From: Psychrobacillus insolitus
GTDB lineage: Bacteria > Bacillota > Bacilli > Bacillales_A > Planococcaceae
NCBI RefSeq assembly: GCF_003254155.1
Contig: NZ_QKZI01000010.1
Coordinates: forward strand, 1-53,722
Direction: 5' to 3'
DNA length: 53,722 nt
The notes under the pieces were generated by a model, which worked only from the letters and a program-made list of their open reading frames with translations, made no database searches and was not told where the DNA came from. The position numbers and the translations under genes are program-made. The number at the start of each line of letters is the position of its first letter. The stretch's first letter is position 1. Below, in pieces: positions 1-11,169 of this stretch.

Positions 1-93
1 AAGAAGCAAGCTTCTTCATCATTCGCTCGACTTGCATGTATTAGGCATGCCGCCAGCGTTCGTCCTGAGCCAGGATCAAACTCTCCATAATAG
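1..93 (-). rRNA. 16S rRNA, 5' end (partial)
   Basis: The minus strand carries the universal start of bacterial 16S rRNA, with GAGTTTGATCCTGGCTCAG near position 84 and the following helix sequence up to the window edge. Only about 90 bases are present. The V1 stretch (GCGAATGATGAAGAAGC) is of the Bacillales/Planococcaceae type. The exact 5' end is estimated by homology. The rest of the operon lies beyond the left edge. Confidence 0.97.
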
Positions 94-283
94 TTGAGTA
101 TAAAACTCAACAAATTAGAACTAGTTTAAAAGCTCATTTTGTTTTGCTGGCATCATCATTAAATGATGTCAAAAATGTTTTGCTATCGAGCTAACCAAAG
201 TTAGTCAATAAGCTGTATTTCTTAACGTTTTGCATGTTCAGTTTTCAATGTTCATTTTATTGCGTCGTTTTGACGACTTTAAT
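94..283 (-). other. rrn leader between promoter P2 and 16S rRNA
   Basis: About 185 bases of AT-rich minus-strand leader separate the -10 box of the proximal rrn promoter from the 16S 5' end. No open reading frame on either strand has a believable ribosome-binding site here. This is the usual place for the rrn leader with its processing and antitermination signals, but I did not identify a definite boxA. Confidence 0.6.
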
Positions 284-312
284 ATCATAACAAATTTTTC
301 ATTCTTTGTCAA
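284..312 (-). promoter_or_regulatory. rrn promoter P2 (sigma-A)
   Basis: On the minus strand TTGACA (307-312) and TATGAT (284-289) are separated by exactly 17 bases, about 190 bases ahead of the 16S 5' end. It is the nearer of two tandem promoters, an arrangement typical of Bacillus rrn operons. Confidence 0.85.
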
Positions 313-367
313 CAACTTATTTATTTCGTTTTCGGAAATATTTAGTAATGAAAATGACAACTTGATA

Positions 368-396
368 ACTATACCACCCACGATAGCTTATGACAA
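368..396 (-). promoter_or_regulatory. rrn promoter P1 (sigma-A)
   Basis: On the minus strand TTGTCA (391-396) and TATAGT (368-373) are separated by 17 bases. The pair lies 84 bases upstream of P2 and just after the lysS terminator. The hexamers are weaker than those of P2. Tandem P1/P2 spacing supports a real promoter. Confidence 0.65.
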
Positions 397-455
397 GGCT
401 TATTCTTATCTTTCCACAAAAAAAATTAAACTCTATTTCCCCACACAAGATATAG

Positions 456-504
456 TAAAAAATAGAAGGAGAGGCACTACAAATAGTAGCACCTCCCCTT
501 CTCT
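456..504 (-). terminator. lysS terminator
   Basis: A GC-containing inverted repeat with about 18-base arms (one bulge and a few wobble pairs) begins right after the lysS stop and is followed on the minus strand by a run of T. It insulates lysS from the rrn promoters. Confidence 0.88.
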
Positions 505-515
505 ATAACAGCTTA

Positions 516-2099
<1,584 letters not shown>

Positions 2100-2146
2100 C
2101 TACAATACGAAATATATTCCATTATTCTGATTACCTTTTGAAATGG

Positions 2147-2175
2147 AAAGAGCCGCCACCTTTTGTGACAGCCCT
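2147..2175 (-). terminator. possible weak terminator after dusB
   Basis: The minus strand can form a 13-pair stem (AAAGGGCTGTCAC against GTGGCGGCTCTTT, with three G-U pairs) in the dusB-lysS gap. The T-run after it is broken, so it may attenuate rather than stop transcription. Confidence 0.45.
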
Positions 2176-2246
2176 TTTCTTTATTCATCAAATCCACTTC
2201 TCTCAGATTTCAAGAAAACAGTGCATTTAATACTTAAGCAAAGAAA

Positions 2247-3272
2247 TTAGACAACAATTGTATCTGCAGCATAATAATCTTTGGAAGATTCTTCCGCAAA
2301 TTGGCGTAAGTAATCTTTCAATTCTTGTGCAGTTTCTGTTTGATTGATTACATTTCTTGCTCTTCCGTTTCCACGAATCCCTTTTAAATACCAAGAAGCA
2401 TGTTTACGCATTTCTCTTACCGCAATGTTTTCGCCTTTTAAAGCAGTTAATCGATCAAAGTGTAATAAGCATACCTCAACTTTTTCTTGTACAGATGGTT
2501 CTGGTTTTAATTCACCAGTTTCTAAATATTCTACTGTACGGTAGATCATCCAAGGATCTCCTAGCGCTGCTCTACCTATCATTACTGCATCTACACCTGT
2601 TTCATCCAGCATACGTTTTGCATCTTGTGGAGTATTCACGTCTCCATTTCCGATGACTGGGATATTAACAGATTCCTTCACTTGACGAATTAAATCCCAG
2701 TCTGCGTGACCTTCATACATTTGTACACGTGTACGACCATGCACAGCAACAGCTGAACCGCCTGCACGTTCTATCGCTTGAGCATTTTCCACCATATATA
2801 GATGTTCATTATCCCAACCTGTACGCATTTTCACACTTACCGGTTTTTTAACATTGTCCACAACAGCCGCAACCATCTCATAAATCTTGTTTGGGTCTAG
2901 AAGCATTCTAGCTCCGGCCTCGCATTTAATGATCTTGTTAACAGGACATCCCATATTGATATCAATGATGTCTGCTGAAGTATGTTGATCTACATACTTT
3001 GCTGCTTCTACTAATGTTTCTTTTTCTCCCCCAAAAATCTGAAGAGACAGAGGGTTTTCACGTTCATCAATGTATAGCATACTCAACGTTTTTTCATTTT
3101 TTTGTACAATTCCTTTGTCACTAATCATTTCTGCATAAACTAACCCCGCTCCGAATTCTTTCACAGTTAAACGGAATGCAGAGTTACAAATACCAGCCAT
3201 TGGCGCTAACACTACACGGTTGTCCATCTCGAAATTACCAATTTTAAATGGTTTCGTTGATGCGCTCGTCAT
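2247..3272 (-). CDS. dusB: tRNA-dihydrouridine synthase
   Basis: FMN enzyme that reduces uridines in the tRNA D-loop. The 341-residue protein has the TIM-barrel flavin start (VVLAPMAGICNSAFR) near residue 20. The catalytic-cysteine motif MGCPVNK is near residue 107, followed by GARML, with an NGD...A phosphate-binding region further on. It lies 2 bases after yazB and forms the distal end of the folate gene cluster. It corresponds to B. subtilis yacF. The specific Dus subclass in Firmicutes is less certain than the family. Confidence 0.95.
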   Translation of the reverse strand: MTSASTKPFKIGNFEMDNRVVLAPMAGICNSAFRLTVKEFGAGLVYAEMISDKGIVQKNEKTLSMLYIDERENPLSLQIFGGEKETLVEAAKYVDQHTSADIIDINMGCPVNKIIKCEAGARMLLDPNKIYEMVAAVVDNVKKPVSVKMRTGWDNEHLYMVENAQAIERAGGSAVAVHGRTRVQMYEGHADWDLIRQVKESVNIPVIGNGDVNTPQDAKRMLDETGVDAVMIGRAALGDPWMIYRTVEYLETGELKPEPSVQEKVEVCLLHFDRLTALKGENIAVREMRKHASWYLKGIRGNGRARNVINQTETAQELKDYLRQFAEESSKDYYAADTIVV

Positions 3273-3274
3273 TA

Positions 3275-3490
3275 TTATTCACCTTCCTTTATTCCTTTTA
3301 ATTCTTTTACTTCTATACCAAGGATTGATGCAATTTCACTTAACTGCTCCTCACTTGGCACTCGCTTACCCTGCTCTATTTGACCTAAAATAGACACAGA
3401 GATATCTAGCTCTTTTGCAAGCTCTACTTGCTTGACCCTTTTTAACTTTCGAAAAGAACGAATGCGTCTACCCCATCGAATGTTCTCCAC
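3275..3490 (-). CDS. yazB: small helix-turn-helix (Xre/Cro-type) protein YazB
   Basis: A 71-residue protein that is almost entirely one HTH_3 domain: RIRSFRKLKRVKQVELAKEL, then SILGQIEQGKR as the recognition region. It has a GTG start at 3490, which lies inside the 3' end of folK so the two frames overlap by 49 bases. The same folK-yazB-dusB order is found in B. subtilis. Its DNA target is unknown. The lack of any other domain suggests a small DNA-binding regulator, but nothing in the sequence shows what it regulates. Confidence 0.88.
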   Translation of the reverse strand: MENIRWGRRIRSFRKLKRVKQVELAKELDISVSILGQIEQGKRVPSEEQLSEIASILGIEVKELKGIKEGE

Positions 3491-3960
3491 AAATGGACGC
3501 CTTCTTTCTGAATATGAGCAAGCTTCGATAAAGACTGCTTATTTAATGGATCTACTAAATCTGAGTTTAGTTCTACTAGTGGTATGAGCACGAATCCTCT
3601 TTCCGCCATCCTTGGATGTGGGATAATGAGGTCCTTCGTGTTCACATTCTCTTCATTATACAACAAAATGTCAAGGTCTAAAGTTCTAGGTCCCCAATGA
3701 ATAGTTCTCATTCGACCTAACTCTGTCTCTATTTCATTGCATTTTTTTAATAATTCATGTGGTGTCAATAAAGTCTCTAGTTCCACAACCATATTCAAAA
3801 AAGCAGCTTGATCTACATAACCAACAGGGTCCGTTTCATAAACCGAGGAAACCTGATTTACATGTATACCTTCTGTTACAGTTAACAATTGAACGGCCTG
3901 CTGTAGATAATGAAGTCTGTCTCCAATGTTTGACCCTAATGAAATATACGCCCTATTCAT
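3442..3960 (-). CDS. folK: 2-amino-4-hydroxy-6-hydroxymethyldihydropteridine pyrophosphokinase
   Basis: Transfers pyrophosphate from ATP to hydroxymethyl-dihydropterin, just before FolP in folate synthesis. The 172-residue protein starts with the family's AYISLGSNIGDR. It carries GPRTLDLDILLY near residues 92-103 (metal and pterin binding) and HPRMAERGFVLIPL. The frame could extend to 4044. The ATG at 3960 is preferred because it overlaps the folB stop by four bases (ATGA), which indicates coupled translation, and the protein begins there by homology. Confidence 0.96.
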   Translation of the reverse strand: MNRAYISLGSNIGDRLHYLQQAVQLLTVTEGIHVNQVSSVYETDPVGYVDQAAFLNMVVELETLLTPHELLKKCNEIETELGRMRTIHWGPRTLDLDILLYNEENVNTKDLIIPHPRMAERGFVLIPLVELNSDLVDPLNKQSLSKLAHIQKEGVHLWRTFDGVDAFVLFES

Positions 3961-4322
3961 ATAGTACCTCTCGTAATATCTACAGCCACTGATGCATAAT
4001 GCCCTGCAATCGGTGGATTTGGTTTCACTAATTGAATGCGACACCCACTTACTTTGGATGCATACTCTTCTAGTATGCGTGTAGCAATTCTTTCCGCTAC
4101 TGCTTCTATCAATAAATACGGCTTGCCTTCCACAATTTCTTTACACAGTTCAAAAACCTCTGCATAATTAACTGTTGCATCTAGGTCATCCGTTTCTCCT
4201 GCTTTTTTTAAATCACAAGCAAGTGTAATAGTAACTTGGAAAATTTGACCTAGTTTTGTTTCTTCCGGAAGGGCACCATGATACCCGTAAAATTGCAAAT
4301 CATTTAAATGAATATAATCCAT
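3957..4322 (-). CDS. folB: dihydroneopterin aldolase
   Basis: Cleaves dihydroneopterin to hydroxymethyl-dihydropterin and glycolaldehyde. The 121 residues match the usual size of this octameric enzyme. GYHGALPEE near the N-terminus and NYAEVFE are family signatures. A conserved lysine near residue 100 (VKPNPPI) fits the active site. It lies 5 bases after folP and overlaps folK by four bases. Confidence 0.96.
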   Translation of the reverse strand: MDYIHLNDLQFYGYHGALPEETKLGQIFQVTITLACDLKKAGETDDLDATVNYAEVFELCKEIVEGKPYLLIEAVAERIATRILEEYASKVSGCRIQLVKPNPPIAGHYASVAVDITRGTI

Positions 4323-4327
4323 CGTGA

Positions 4328-5185
4328 TTAAGCCTCACTTTCCTTATATACTACTTTCCCCGTTAGCACATCCATCATTGTTGTCATGCGTGCTATTTCT
4401 TTCACGTCATGTACACGCACGATATGACATCCTAGTTGCACACCATAACAAACAGTTGCACCGGTTCCCTCCATTCGTTCATTTACTGGAAGGTTCAAAA
4501 CATTTCCGATTACTCGTTTACGAGATGTTGCAAGTAAAACAGGATAGCCCATATCCACTAAGTCATCCAAATGTTGCATCATTAATATATTCTGAGTGTT
4601 TGATTTAACGAAACCGATACCTGGGTCTAACCAAATGTTTGCATCTGGGACCCCAGCGGCTTTCGCAATTTGAATACTTTCAGCTAAGTCTTGTTTTGCT
4701 TCAATCCAAAAGTCATTATACTCTTCATTATCCCGGTTATGCATTAAAATAATCGGCACTCCTAGTTCAGCTGCAACCGTCGCAATCTCAGGATCCCTTT
4801 TAGCTCCCCAAATATCATTAATAACATGCGCACCAGCAATAATTGCCGCTCTTGCAACTTCCGACTTATATGTATCGATTGAAATTACTGCGTCTACTTC
4901 TGCACAGATCGCTTTTATCACAGGTACAACGCGAGCAATTTCTTCTTCATCTGTTATAAGTGTATAGCCAGGTCTAGTCGACTCTCCACCTATATCAATA
5001 ATTTTTGCACCTTCAGCAACCATTTGCTTGGCTCTTTCAACAGCTGCTTCTACTTCATTGAATTTCCCACCGTCTGAAAAAGAATCTGGTGTGACATTTA
5101 AAATTCCCATCACAATCGTTTCTTTGCGGAAGTCTAATGTAACTCCACCCGCTTCAAACGGGTGTTCATTGTATTGTAAGTTCAT
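4328..5185 (-). CDS. folP: dihydropteroate synthase
   Basis: Joins p-aminobenzoate to the pterin pyrophosphate; it is the sulfonamide target (sul in B. subtilis). The 285-residue TIM barrel carries both signatures: ILNVTPDSFSDGG near residues 28-40 and IDIGGESTRPG near 64-74. A late SRKRV phosphate-binding motif is also present. The ATG overlaps the pabC stop by four bases, with GGAGG upstream inside pabC. Its substrate is made by PabA/B/C encoded immediately upstream and FolK encoded downstream. Confidence 0.97.
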   Translation of the reverse strand: MNLQYNEHPFEAGGVTLDFRKETIVMGILNVTPDSFSDGGKFNEVEAAVERAKQMVAEGAKIIDIGGESTRPGYTLITDEEEIARVVPVIKAICAEVDAVISIDTYKSEVARAAIIAGAHVINDIWGAKRDPEIATVAAELGVPIILMHNRDNEEYNDFWIEAKQDLAESIQIAKAAGVPDANIWLDPGIGFVKSNTQNILMMQHLDDLVDMGYPVLLATSRKRVIGNVLNLPVNERMEGTGATVCYGVQLGCHIVRVHDVKEIARMTTMMDVLTGKVVYKESEA

Positions 5186-6024
5186 CTATCTATCCTTTCC
5201 TCCTGTATTTGCAATACATATGCTTCATGAAGCGTCATGTATACAGGTCCTTTATTTCCTAAAAATCGTTTGTCTCCTATACTTGTAATTGGAACTATTT
5301 CTTGCACCGCATTTGTTATGAAAACTTCATCAGCATCTTCAAGCATACCCTGCGTATATAAACCTTCATGCACTGGCGTAGCAGAATTGAGGATTAACCA
5401 ATCTCTCGTAATCCCCGCTAGTATTCCCGTTTGCAAAGAAGGCGTATAAATCTGTCCATCTTTCACCCAGAATACATTTGACGTAATTCCCTCGGCAACG
5501 AAACCATCCGATGTTAAAAAGATACCTTCCAGAGAAGCAAGCGACTTCACTTCAAATCTCGCTTGTACATTATTCGCATAATGATGCGATTTATGACGGA
5601 TAAGGCTTTCAGGTGAGTTCCTAGTAGTTTCTAACCAAACAGCCGTTTTCTCCGTTCCTCTAGGTACAACATGTAATGCTTTACGAAATAGAATCACAGT
5701 AGGCTTATCATACTCAGTCGGTTGTAATCCAATATCATGTATACCCGCGGAAATATTTAAACGAAAATAACCATCCTCGTTATTATTCGCTTTCGTCAAC
5801 TCTTTCACAGCTGAAGCAATCGTTTCTTTATCGTACGGCATCGTAATTCGAAAATCAGCAAGTGCACGGGAAAGACGACACCAGTGCTCATCCCATAAAA
5901 ATAATTGCCCCTCATACGTGCGAAAAGTTTCAAAAAAACCAAGGCCATACAAAAAACCGTGATCGTATGCAGAGACAGTTAAATCTTTCCCTTTATATAA
6001 TTTACCATCTTTCCAAGCATCCAT
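5182..6024 (-). CDS. pabC: aminodeoxychorismate lyase (PLP fold type IV)
   Basis: Releases pyruvate from aminodeoxychorismate to give p-aminobenzoate. The 280-residue protein has the branched-chain aminotransferase-like fold. The PLP lysine is in RHKSHHYANN near residue 145. FLTSDGFVAEGITSNVFWV is the family's cofactor-binding stretch. It sits 3 bases after pabA and overlaps folP by four bases. D-amino-acid transaminases share the fold, but the operon context settles the assignment. Confidence 0.94.
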   Translation of the reverse strand: MDAWKDGKLYKGKDLTVSAYDHGFLYGLGFFETFRTYEGQLFLWDEHWCRLSRALADFRITMPYDKETIASAVKELTKANNNEDGYFRLNISAGIHDIGLQPTEYDKPTVILFRKALHVVPRGTEKTAVWLETTRNSPESLIRHKSHHYANNVQARFEVKSLASLEGIFLTSDGFVAEGITSNVFWVKDGQIYTPSLQTGILAGITRDWLILNSATPVHEGLYTQGMLEDADEVFITNAVQEIVPITSIGDKRFLGNKGPVYMTLHEAYVLQIQEERIDR

Positions 6025-6027
6025 TAC

Positions 6028-6618
6028 TTATGAAGCTCCTTTTCCTAAAGAGCTATGAACTCCGATGAAATTTTCAATCAGCTTTTTACCCTGTTCTGTC
6101 ATAATCGATTCAGGATGGTATTGAACACCTTCTACTGCATACTCTTTATGGCGTAGCCCCATAATTTCTCCCTCTTCCGTCCAAGAAGTGACTTCTAAGC
6201 AGTCCGGCAATGATTCTTTTTCTACAAGCAACGAGTGATACCTCGTCGCTCGGAATGGATTAGGCATATTCGCGTTCACCCCTTTGCCATCATGAAAAAC
6301 TGGAGATGTCTTCCCGTGCATCAGTCTTTCTGCACGAATAACTTTCCCTCCAAATGCTTGTCCAATCGATTGATGCCCCAAACAAACTCCAAGTATCGGA
6401 GTTTTTCCTGCAAAATACGAAATAACAGCTAAGCTAATTCCCGCTTCATTTGGCGTACATGGACCAGGAGATACAACAATTATTTGAGGAGCAAGTTGTT
6501 CAATTTCCGCTACGGTAAACGCGTCATTTCGAACCACTTTTACCTCCACTCCAAGTTCTCCTATATATTGAACAAGATTATAAGCAAAAGAGTCATAGTT
6601 ATCAATCATTAAGATCAT
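6028..6618 (-). CDS. pabA: aminodeoxychorismate/anthranilate synthase glutaminase subunit
   Basis: Class I glutamine amidotransferase supplying ammonia to PabB. In Bacillus the same protein also serves tryptophan synthesis (TrpG role). The 196 residues include the nucleophile cysteine in [11 protein letters not shown] near residue 78. The His-Glu pair in [12 protein letters not shown] near 168-170 is also present. The frame opens at 6657, but the ATG at 6618 overlaps the pabB stop (ATGA) and follows a GGAGGAAG site. No second trpG is seen in the window. Confidence 0.95.
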   Translation of the reverse strand: MILMIDNYDSFAYNLVQYIGELGVEVKVVRNDAFTVAEIEQLAPQIIVVSPGPCTPNEAGISLAVISYFAGKTPILGVCLGHQSIGQAFGGKVIRAERLMHGKTSPVFHDGKGVNANMPNPFRATRYHSLLVEKESLPDCLEVTSWTEEGEIMGLRHKEYAVEGVQYHPESIMTEQGKKLIENFIGVHSSLGKGAS

Positions 6619-8030
6619 TGACTTCTTCCTCCTTCCGCCATTGCTTTCGCTTGCCATAATGCTTTTCCTTTGTTTAACGACTCCACATACTCCGCGCTTG
6701 GGATTGAATCAATAACAATTCCTGCTCCTGCTTGAATATGTGCCATTCCATCTTGTATAAATGCAGTGCGGATGACAATATTTAGTTCTAAGTCACCTGA
6801 AAAGCCAAGCCATCCAATAGATCCGGTATACAAGCCACGGCGAACAGGCTCTAGCTCTTCAATAATTTGCATCGTGCGAATCTTAGGTGCACCTGTAATC
6901 GTTCCACCAGGGAACATTGCTTGAACAATTTGCGCGTTCGTTGTTCCAAGGCGAAGTGTTCCTTTCACGTTCGATACAATGTGCATGACATGAGAGTAAC
7001 GCTCAATAACCATAAATTCATCCACTTCGACTGTTCCATAAGCGGACACACGCCCTAAGTCATTTCGCTCTAAGTCCACCAGCATGACATGCTCTGCACG
7101 TTCTTTTTCATTTTCGATAAGTTCATTTGCTAATAATAGATCTTCTGCATCACTTTTTCCACGTGGTCTCGTTCCCGCAATCGGTCTAGTAGACAACTCT
7201 GTACCTTTTTTCTTCACTAAAAGCTCCGGAGATCCAGAAACAACAGCAAATTCTGGAGAATGAATAAAAGCCATATAAGGAGACGGATTAAATGCTCGTA
7301 ATGCTTCATACATATCTATTGGCTTTACATGTAGAGTTTTTGACTGACGCACAGATAGATTTACTTGGAATACATCGCCTTGCTCAATATAATTTTGTAT
7401 ACGCAAAACAGCATCTTCAAATTCATCCGAACTAACAGATACATATAATTTTTCTTGGTCTTCTACAACTTCCATTGCTACACCAGATTGCATTAGGCGA
7501 CTACTAAGTCCCATCTCAGCTGCTTCTTTAAACTGCTCCTCTAATACTTCCAAATCTACTTCACTCATAGACAGTTTCATAAGCGTAACTATTTCTGTTT
7601 CCACATCGAACACAAACCAGAAATCAAATACATAAAAATAAAGATCTGGGATATGTAAATCATCTGCCGCTAAATTTGGAAAAACCTCTATTTTACGAGC
7701 ATAATCATAGCTAATAAACCCAACTGCTCCACCTTGGAAATCTGGTAAGTCGGTTTGAAAAGGAAGATGATAGTCCGCCACCAATTTTTCTAATTCACCA
7801 AGCGCTTCTCCATGTCGTGTTTCTTCCTCGCCATTTCTCCACATAATATGTAAACCCGCTTCTACCGACCGTGTTATTGCTAATGGATTCCAAGCAGCTA
7901 CAGATAGATGCCCACCTCTTCCACTTTCTAAAAACAAATGATGCTGCTCAGTCTCTGTTATTTCTTTATATGCATAAAAAAACGCCTCTTTTGACATATT
8001 CCATGTCCGCGTTTGAAGTTGTAAAGTCAC
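6615..8030 (-). CDS. pabB: aminodeoxychorismate synthase component I
   Basis: Converts chorismate and ammonia to 4-amino-4-deoxychorismate. The 471-residue protein has the chorismate-binding C-terminal half: [33 protein letters not shown] and [12 protein letters not shown]. The start is GTG at 8030 with AAGGGGA upstream. It is the first gene of the folate operon and lies behind the cysK terminator. Its [11 protein letters not shown] segment has the PIAGT form of chorismate enzymes such as TrpE. The adjacent pabA, pabC and folP make the folate role the better reading. Confidence 0.94.
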   Translation of the reverse strand: MTLQLQTRTWNMSKEAFFYAYKEITETEQHHLFLESGRGGHLSVAAWNPLAITRSVEAGLHIMWRNGEEETRHGEALGELEKLVADYHLPFQTDLPDFQGGAVGFISYDYARKIEVFPNLAADDLHIPDLYFYVFDFWFVFDVETEIVTLMKLSMSEVDLEVLEEQFKEAAEMGLSSRLMQSGVAMEVVEDQEKLYVSVSSDEFEDAVLRIQNYIEQGDVFQVNLSVRQSKTLHVKPIDMYEALRAFNPSPYMAFIHSPEFAVVSGSPELLVKKKGTELSTRPIAGTRPRGKSDAEDLLLANELIENEKERAEHVMLVDLERNDLGRVSAYGTVEVDEFMVIERYSHVMHIVSNVKGTLRLGTTNAQIVQAMFPGGTITGAPKIRTMQIIEELEPVRRGLYTGSIGWLGFSGDLELNIVIRTAFIQDGMAHIQAGAGIVIDSIPSAEYVESLNKGKALWQAKAMAEGGRSQ

Positions 8031-8095
8031 TTTTGTAAATCCCCTTATAAAATGTTTTCCTTCATCTTAACTTGAAACACCATCTTTTAGCCACT

Positions 8096-8126
8096 AAAAA
8101 AAGAGGAAGCATAATCGCTCCCTCTC
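8096..8126 (-). terminator. cysK terminator
   Basis: On the minus strand AGAGGGAGCG and TGCTTCCTCT form a ten-base stem with a four-base loop, followed by seven T residues, 15 bases after the cysK stop. Confidence 0.88.
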
Positions 8127-8140
8127 TACTCTAATTTTAC

Positions 8141-9064
8141 TTAGTCTTCGAATTGATATAAAGGAGTACTTAAATAACGTTCTCCGTTTGAAGGAACAAT
8201 CGCAAGTACTTTTTTGCCTTTTCCAAGTTCTTTTGCAAGTTGTAGTGCCGCATAGATTGCTGCTCCCGTTGAAACTCCACCAAGAATACCTTCTAATTTT
8301 GCCACTTCACGTGCAGTTGCATAAGAATCATCATTTGATACTTGAATAATAGAATCATAAATTTCTGTATCCAATACTCCAGGAACGAATCCAGCACCAA
8401 TTCCTTGAATTTTATGTGGTCCTGGTTTACCTCCAGATAGAACAGGTGAATCTTTAGGTTCTACTGCAGCAATATGAATTCCTGGGAAGTTTTCCTTCAA
8501 TACGCTACCAGCTCCAGTAATTGTTCCACCAGTTCCAATTCCAGCTACAAATCCGTGTAATTCATCAAATGCATCTACGATTTCAGGTCCAGTTGTTAAA
8601 CGATGAACTTCTGGGTTAGCTAAATTTTCAAATTGTTGTGGAACAAACCAACCATTTTCTTTTGAAAGCTCTTCCGCTTTAGCAATAGCGCCCTTCATTC
8701 CATCTGCACCAGGTGTTAACACTAAATCAGCACCGTATGCACGAAGTAAGTTTCTGCGTTCTAAACTCATCGTATCTGGCATTACTAGTACCGCCTTGTA
8801 TCCTTTAGCAGCAGCAATCATTGCAAGACCGATACCAGTGTTACCACTTGTTGGTTCGATAATTGTGCTATCCGCGTTTAGCTTACCTTCTTTTTCTGCC
8901 GTTTCAATCATTGCAAGTGCAATGCGGTCTTTTACACTACTACCTGGGTTGAAATATTCTAATTTCACATAAACTTCTGCATCCTCAGGGTTTGATACTC
9001 TGTTTAATTTTACTACCGGTGTATTTCCTATTAACTCTAAAATTGATTGCGCCAACTTAGCCAT
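8141..9064 (-). CDS. cysK: cysteine synthase (O-acetylserine sulfhydrylase)
   Basis: PLP enzyme that makes cysteine from O-acetylserine and sulfide. The 307-residue length is typical. [10 protein letters not shown] is near residue 13, the PLP lysine is K45 in GSSVKDR, the substrate loop is [12 protein letters not shown], and [12 protein letters not shown] binds the PLP phosphate. I chose the ATG at 9064 over the GTG at 9079, because the GTG lies within the GGGAGTGG ribosome-binding site of the ATG. It is monocistronic, with its own promoter and terminator. Confidence 0.96.
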   Translation of the reverse strand: MAKLAQSILELIGNTPVVKLNRVSNPEDAEVYVKLEYFNPGSSVKDRIALAMIETAEKEGKLNADSTIIEPTSGNTGIGLAMIAAAKGYKAVLVMPDTMSLERRNLLRAYGADLVLTPGADGMKGAIAKAEELSKENGWFVPQQFENLANPEVHRLTTGPEIVDAFDELHGFVAGIGTGGTITGAGSVLKENFPGIHIAAVEPKDSPVLSGGKPGPHKIQGIGAGFVPGVLDTEIYDSIIQVSNDDSYATAREVAKLEGILGGVSTGAAIYAALQLAKELGKGKKVLAIVPSNGERYLSTPLYQFED

Positions 9065-9112
9065 TAATTCCACTCCCAATCCCTACTTAATCTATAGGTT
9101 TTATTTATCTTA

Positions 9113-9142
9113 ATAATACCAATCTTAGTGAATAAAAGTCAA
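9113..9142 (-). promoter_or_regulatory. cysK promoter (sigma-A)
   Basis: Minus-strand TTGACT (9137-9142) and TATTAT (9113-9118) are separated by 18 bases, about 50 bases before the cysK start. The surroundings are very AT-rich, as at CymR-controlled promoters, but I could not define a CymR site. Confidence 0.65.
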
Positions 9143-9177
9143 TAAAATTAAACCAAAAATCTGAAAATTTTTCTAAT

Positions 9178-9340
9178 AAGAAAAGCGGAAGCGCCTATCT
9201 CTGCCCCGACAGGCAAATGGGGAATCGCGAGGAGGCAGCTCCTCAGCCACCACACAAGGTTTTCTGCGACGAGCTTCGCGCAGGAGCACAGGCGCTGGAG
9301 CTAGACAGATTACGCATAAATTCTATATACTTTCTTATCT
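9178..9340. repeat. dispersed intergenic repeat, family 1, copy A
   Basis: About 160 bases in the gap between prsA-like and cysK. The left edge AAGAAAAGCGGAAGCGCCTA and the right edge AGGCGCTGGAGCTAGACAG contain inverted AGCGCCT/AGGCGCT ends. A further 30-base tail (ATTCTATATACTTTCTTATC) matches copy B at 26435. The middle of copy A differs from copy B. No open reading frame or transposase is present. Confidence 0.8.
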
Positions 9341-9374
9341 TTTAACAAAAAATCATACTTATCAGAGTACGCTT

Positions 9375-10304
9375 CTATTTTTCACTATAGAACCATTCCG
9401 CATCAAATTCATCCCAAAACGCTTCTTGTGTAACCGATTGAGGTAACTGATCTAGCGCTAATTCTCTATGAATATGATCTTCTACATCTGAATAAGAGAA
9501 TGATTGACCTTTAAATACGGTATCAACTTGAACGACTGCAAATCGACCATCTTTTAAAGTTAAGACGTCACTCCATTTACCAGGTTTTAAACTAGGCAAA
9601 GCGGAGGTAATGGCGGGATCTACGGAGTCCGTTCCTTCTGACACATAGCCGATGTCTCCACCTAAACTCGCGGAACTAGCATCTACGGAGCGTTCTCTAG
9701 CAAGTCCTTCGAAAGAAGAGCCATTATTAAGTTCGTTTACAACTTCCTTCGCTTCACCAGCATTTTTCAAATAAATAACGTTCGTCCGATAAGACGTTGG
9801 AATATTATATAGGTTTTTATTGTTATCATAGTATGACTTAGTCGCATCTTCTTCTATTACGATATCTTTTGCTAATACTTTTTCAAGAATTAAGCGAGAA
9901 CGAATCTTCTGACGTATCACTTCCTCATCAGACGATTGAAATGATGTATCCGATCCATCTTGCGTTGAACGAACAAGAGCAAGTTCCAAATCAATTTCTT
10001 GATCCGATACCTTAATATCATACTTTTTAGCCGCAACTTCCATCACTTGTGCGTTGACCATTTCAAGAAGTACTTCTTTCCCATACATCGACTCCATTTG
10101 AGCCATCCACTGCTCTTTTAAAATAGCTTCCCCATCAACCGAAGCTACTTCTTCTGTCGTGTTTGCAGTCTGATCGTTTGGTATTAACCAAGCGATCAGC
10201 CACAGTACATTACCTAACAAAAGAACTCCAAGCATGAGTAGTACTGGTTTTGTTTTTAAACGCCGCTTTTGTTGATCACTTACATTATCACGCGTTGATT
10301 TCAT
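9375..10304 (-). CDS. yacD: membrane-anchored PrsA-like peptidyl-prolyl isomerase (YacD)
   Basis: Likely an extracytoplasmic parvulin-type foldase. The 309-residue protein has one membrane segment at about residues 20-42 ([20 protein letters not shown]) and no lipobox cysteine, unlike the lipoprotein PrsA. A SurA-like N-terminal chaperone region follows. A parvulin domain at roughly 165-275 includes the GDIGYVSEG and DGRFAVVQV segments. The frame extends to 10391, but the ATG at 10304 has TTGGAG ten bases upstream and overlaps hslO by only 17 bases. It matches yacD between hslO and cysK in B. subtilis. The actual clients are unknown. Confidence 0.86.
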   Translation of the reverse strand: MKSTRDNVSDQQKRRLKTKPVLLMLGVLLLGNVLWLIAWLIPNDQTANTTEEVASVDGEAILKEQWMAQMESMYGKEVLLEMVNAQVMEVAAKKYDIKVSDQEIDLELALVRSTQDGSDTSFQSSDEEVIRQKIRSRLILEKVLAKDIVIEEDATKSYYDNNKNLYNIPTSYRTNVIYLKNAGEAKEVVNELNNGSSFEGLARERSVDASSASLGGDIGYVSEGTDSVDPAITSALPSLKPGKWSDVLTLKDGRFAVVQVDTVFKGQSFSYSDVEDHIHRELALDQLPQSVTQEAFWDEFDAEWFYSEK

Positions 10305-11169
10305 CAATAAACGACTCCAATTCATCAACTGAATAATTGTATTTCTCCATACAAAAATGGCAATGTGCTTCCGCTCCTCCATCCTCTTCAATCATTTCAC
10401 GAATCTCTTGTTCACCTAGGCTAATAATTGCACTACCGAATCGATCTTTCGAACAAGTACATTCAAATGAAACTGGAGTTGAGTCTAAAATTTTCACATT
10501 CTCTTTGCCTAAAATTTCATATAGTAATTCTTCTGGAGTTAATCCTTTTTCAATCATTTTGGAAACCGGTTCCATTTTACTTAAATGCTCTTCAATTATA
10601 GTAATCGTTTCGTCATCTGCTCCTGGCATTAGTTGGATAGTAAATCCACCTGATGCTAAAATAGTATTATCAGGATTTACTAAAACTCCAAGGCCTACAG
10701 ATGATGGAACTTGTTCTGATACAGCAAAATAGTAAGTGAAGTCTTCTGCAATTTCACCTGAAACAATTGGTACTTGTCCTGTAAAGAAATCTCGCATTCC
10801 AAGGTCCTTTACAATCGTAAGCGTCCCCTCCGTACCTACTGCACGCTTGACATCTAATTTTCCTACTTCATTTAAATCGAAATGTGTTTGAGGATTCGTT
10901 ACATACCCACGAACCTCTCCTTTTGCATTACTATCAATAATCATTGGACCGATTGGACCATTTCCTTCGATCTTCACAGTAATTTTGTCTTCCCCTTTTA
11001 ACATTGCACCCATCATTACAGCTGCACTCATCGATCTACCTAACGCGGCTGAAGCAGTCGGCCATGTTTCGTGACGACGTTGCGCTTCTCCTACTGTATC
11101 AGTCGTTCGAACTGCAAATGCACGAACATTTCCTTCGAAAGCTAACGCTCTTACTAAATAATCACTCAT
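10288..11169 (-). CDS. hslO: Hsp33 redox-regulated chaperone
   Basis: Oxidation-activated holdase. The 293-residue protein has the zinc redox switch at its C-terminus: CTC near residue 236 and CHFC near 269. Under oxidising conditions these four cysteines release zinc and switch the chaperone on. The N-terminal part ([11 protein letters not shown]) is the usual Hsp33 start. It follows coaX without a gap and its end overlaps the next gene by 17 bases. Confidence 0.96.
   Translation of the reverse strand: MSDYLVRALAFEGNVRAFAVRTTDTVGEAQRRHETWPTASAALGRSMSAAVMMGAMLKGEDKITVKIEGNGPIGPMIIDSNAKGEVRGYVTNPQTHFDLNEVGKLDVKRAVGTEGTLTIVKDLGMRDFFTGQVPIVSGEIAEDFTYYFAVSEQVPSSVGLGVLVNPDNTILASGGFTIQLMPGADDETITIIEEHLSKMEPVSKMIEKGLTPEELLYEILGKENVKILDSTPVSFECTCSKDRFGSAIISLGEQEIREMIEEDGGAEAHCHFCMEKYNYSVDELESFIDEINA

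Noticed and set aside
230-508. 92-residue plus-strand frame at the left edge
   Set aside because: It runs antisense over the two rrn promoters and the lysS terminator; composition is that of AT-rich non-coding DNA.
9065-9112. S-box or T-box leader ahead of cysK
   Set aside because: The leader is under 50 bases and shows no conserved riboswitch motif.
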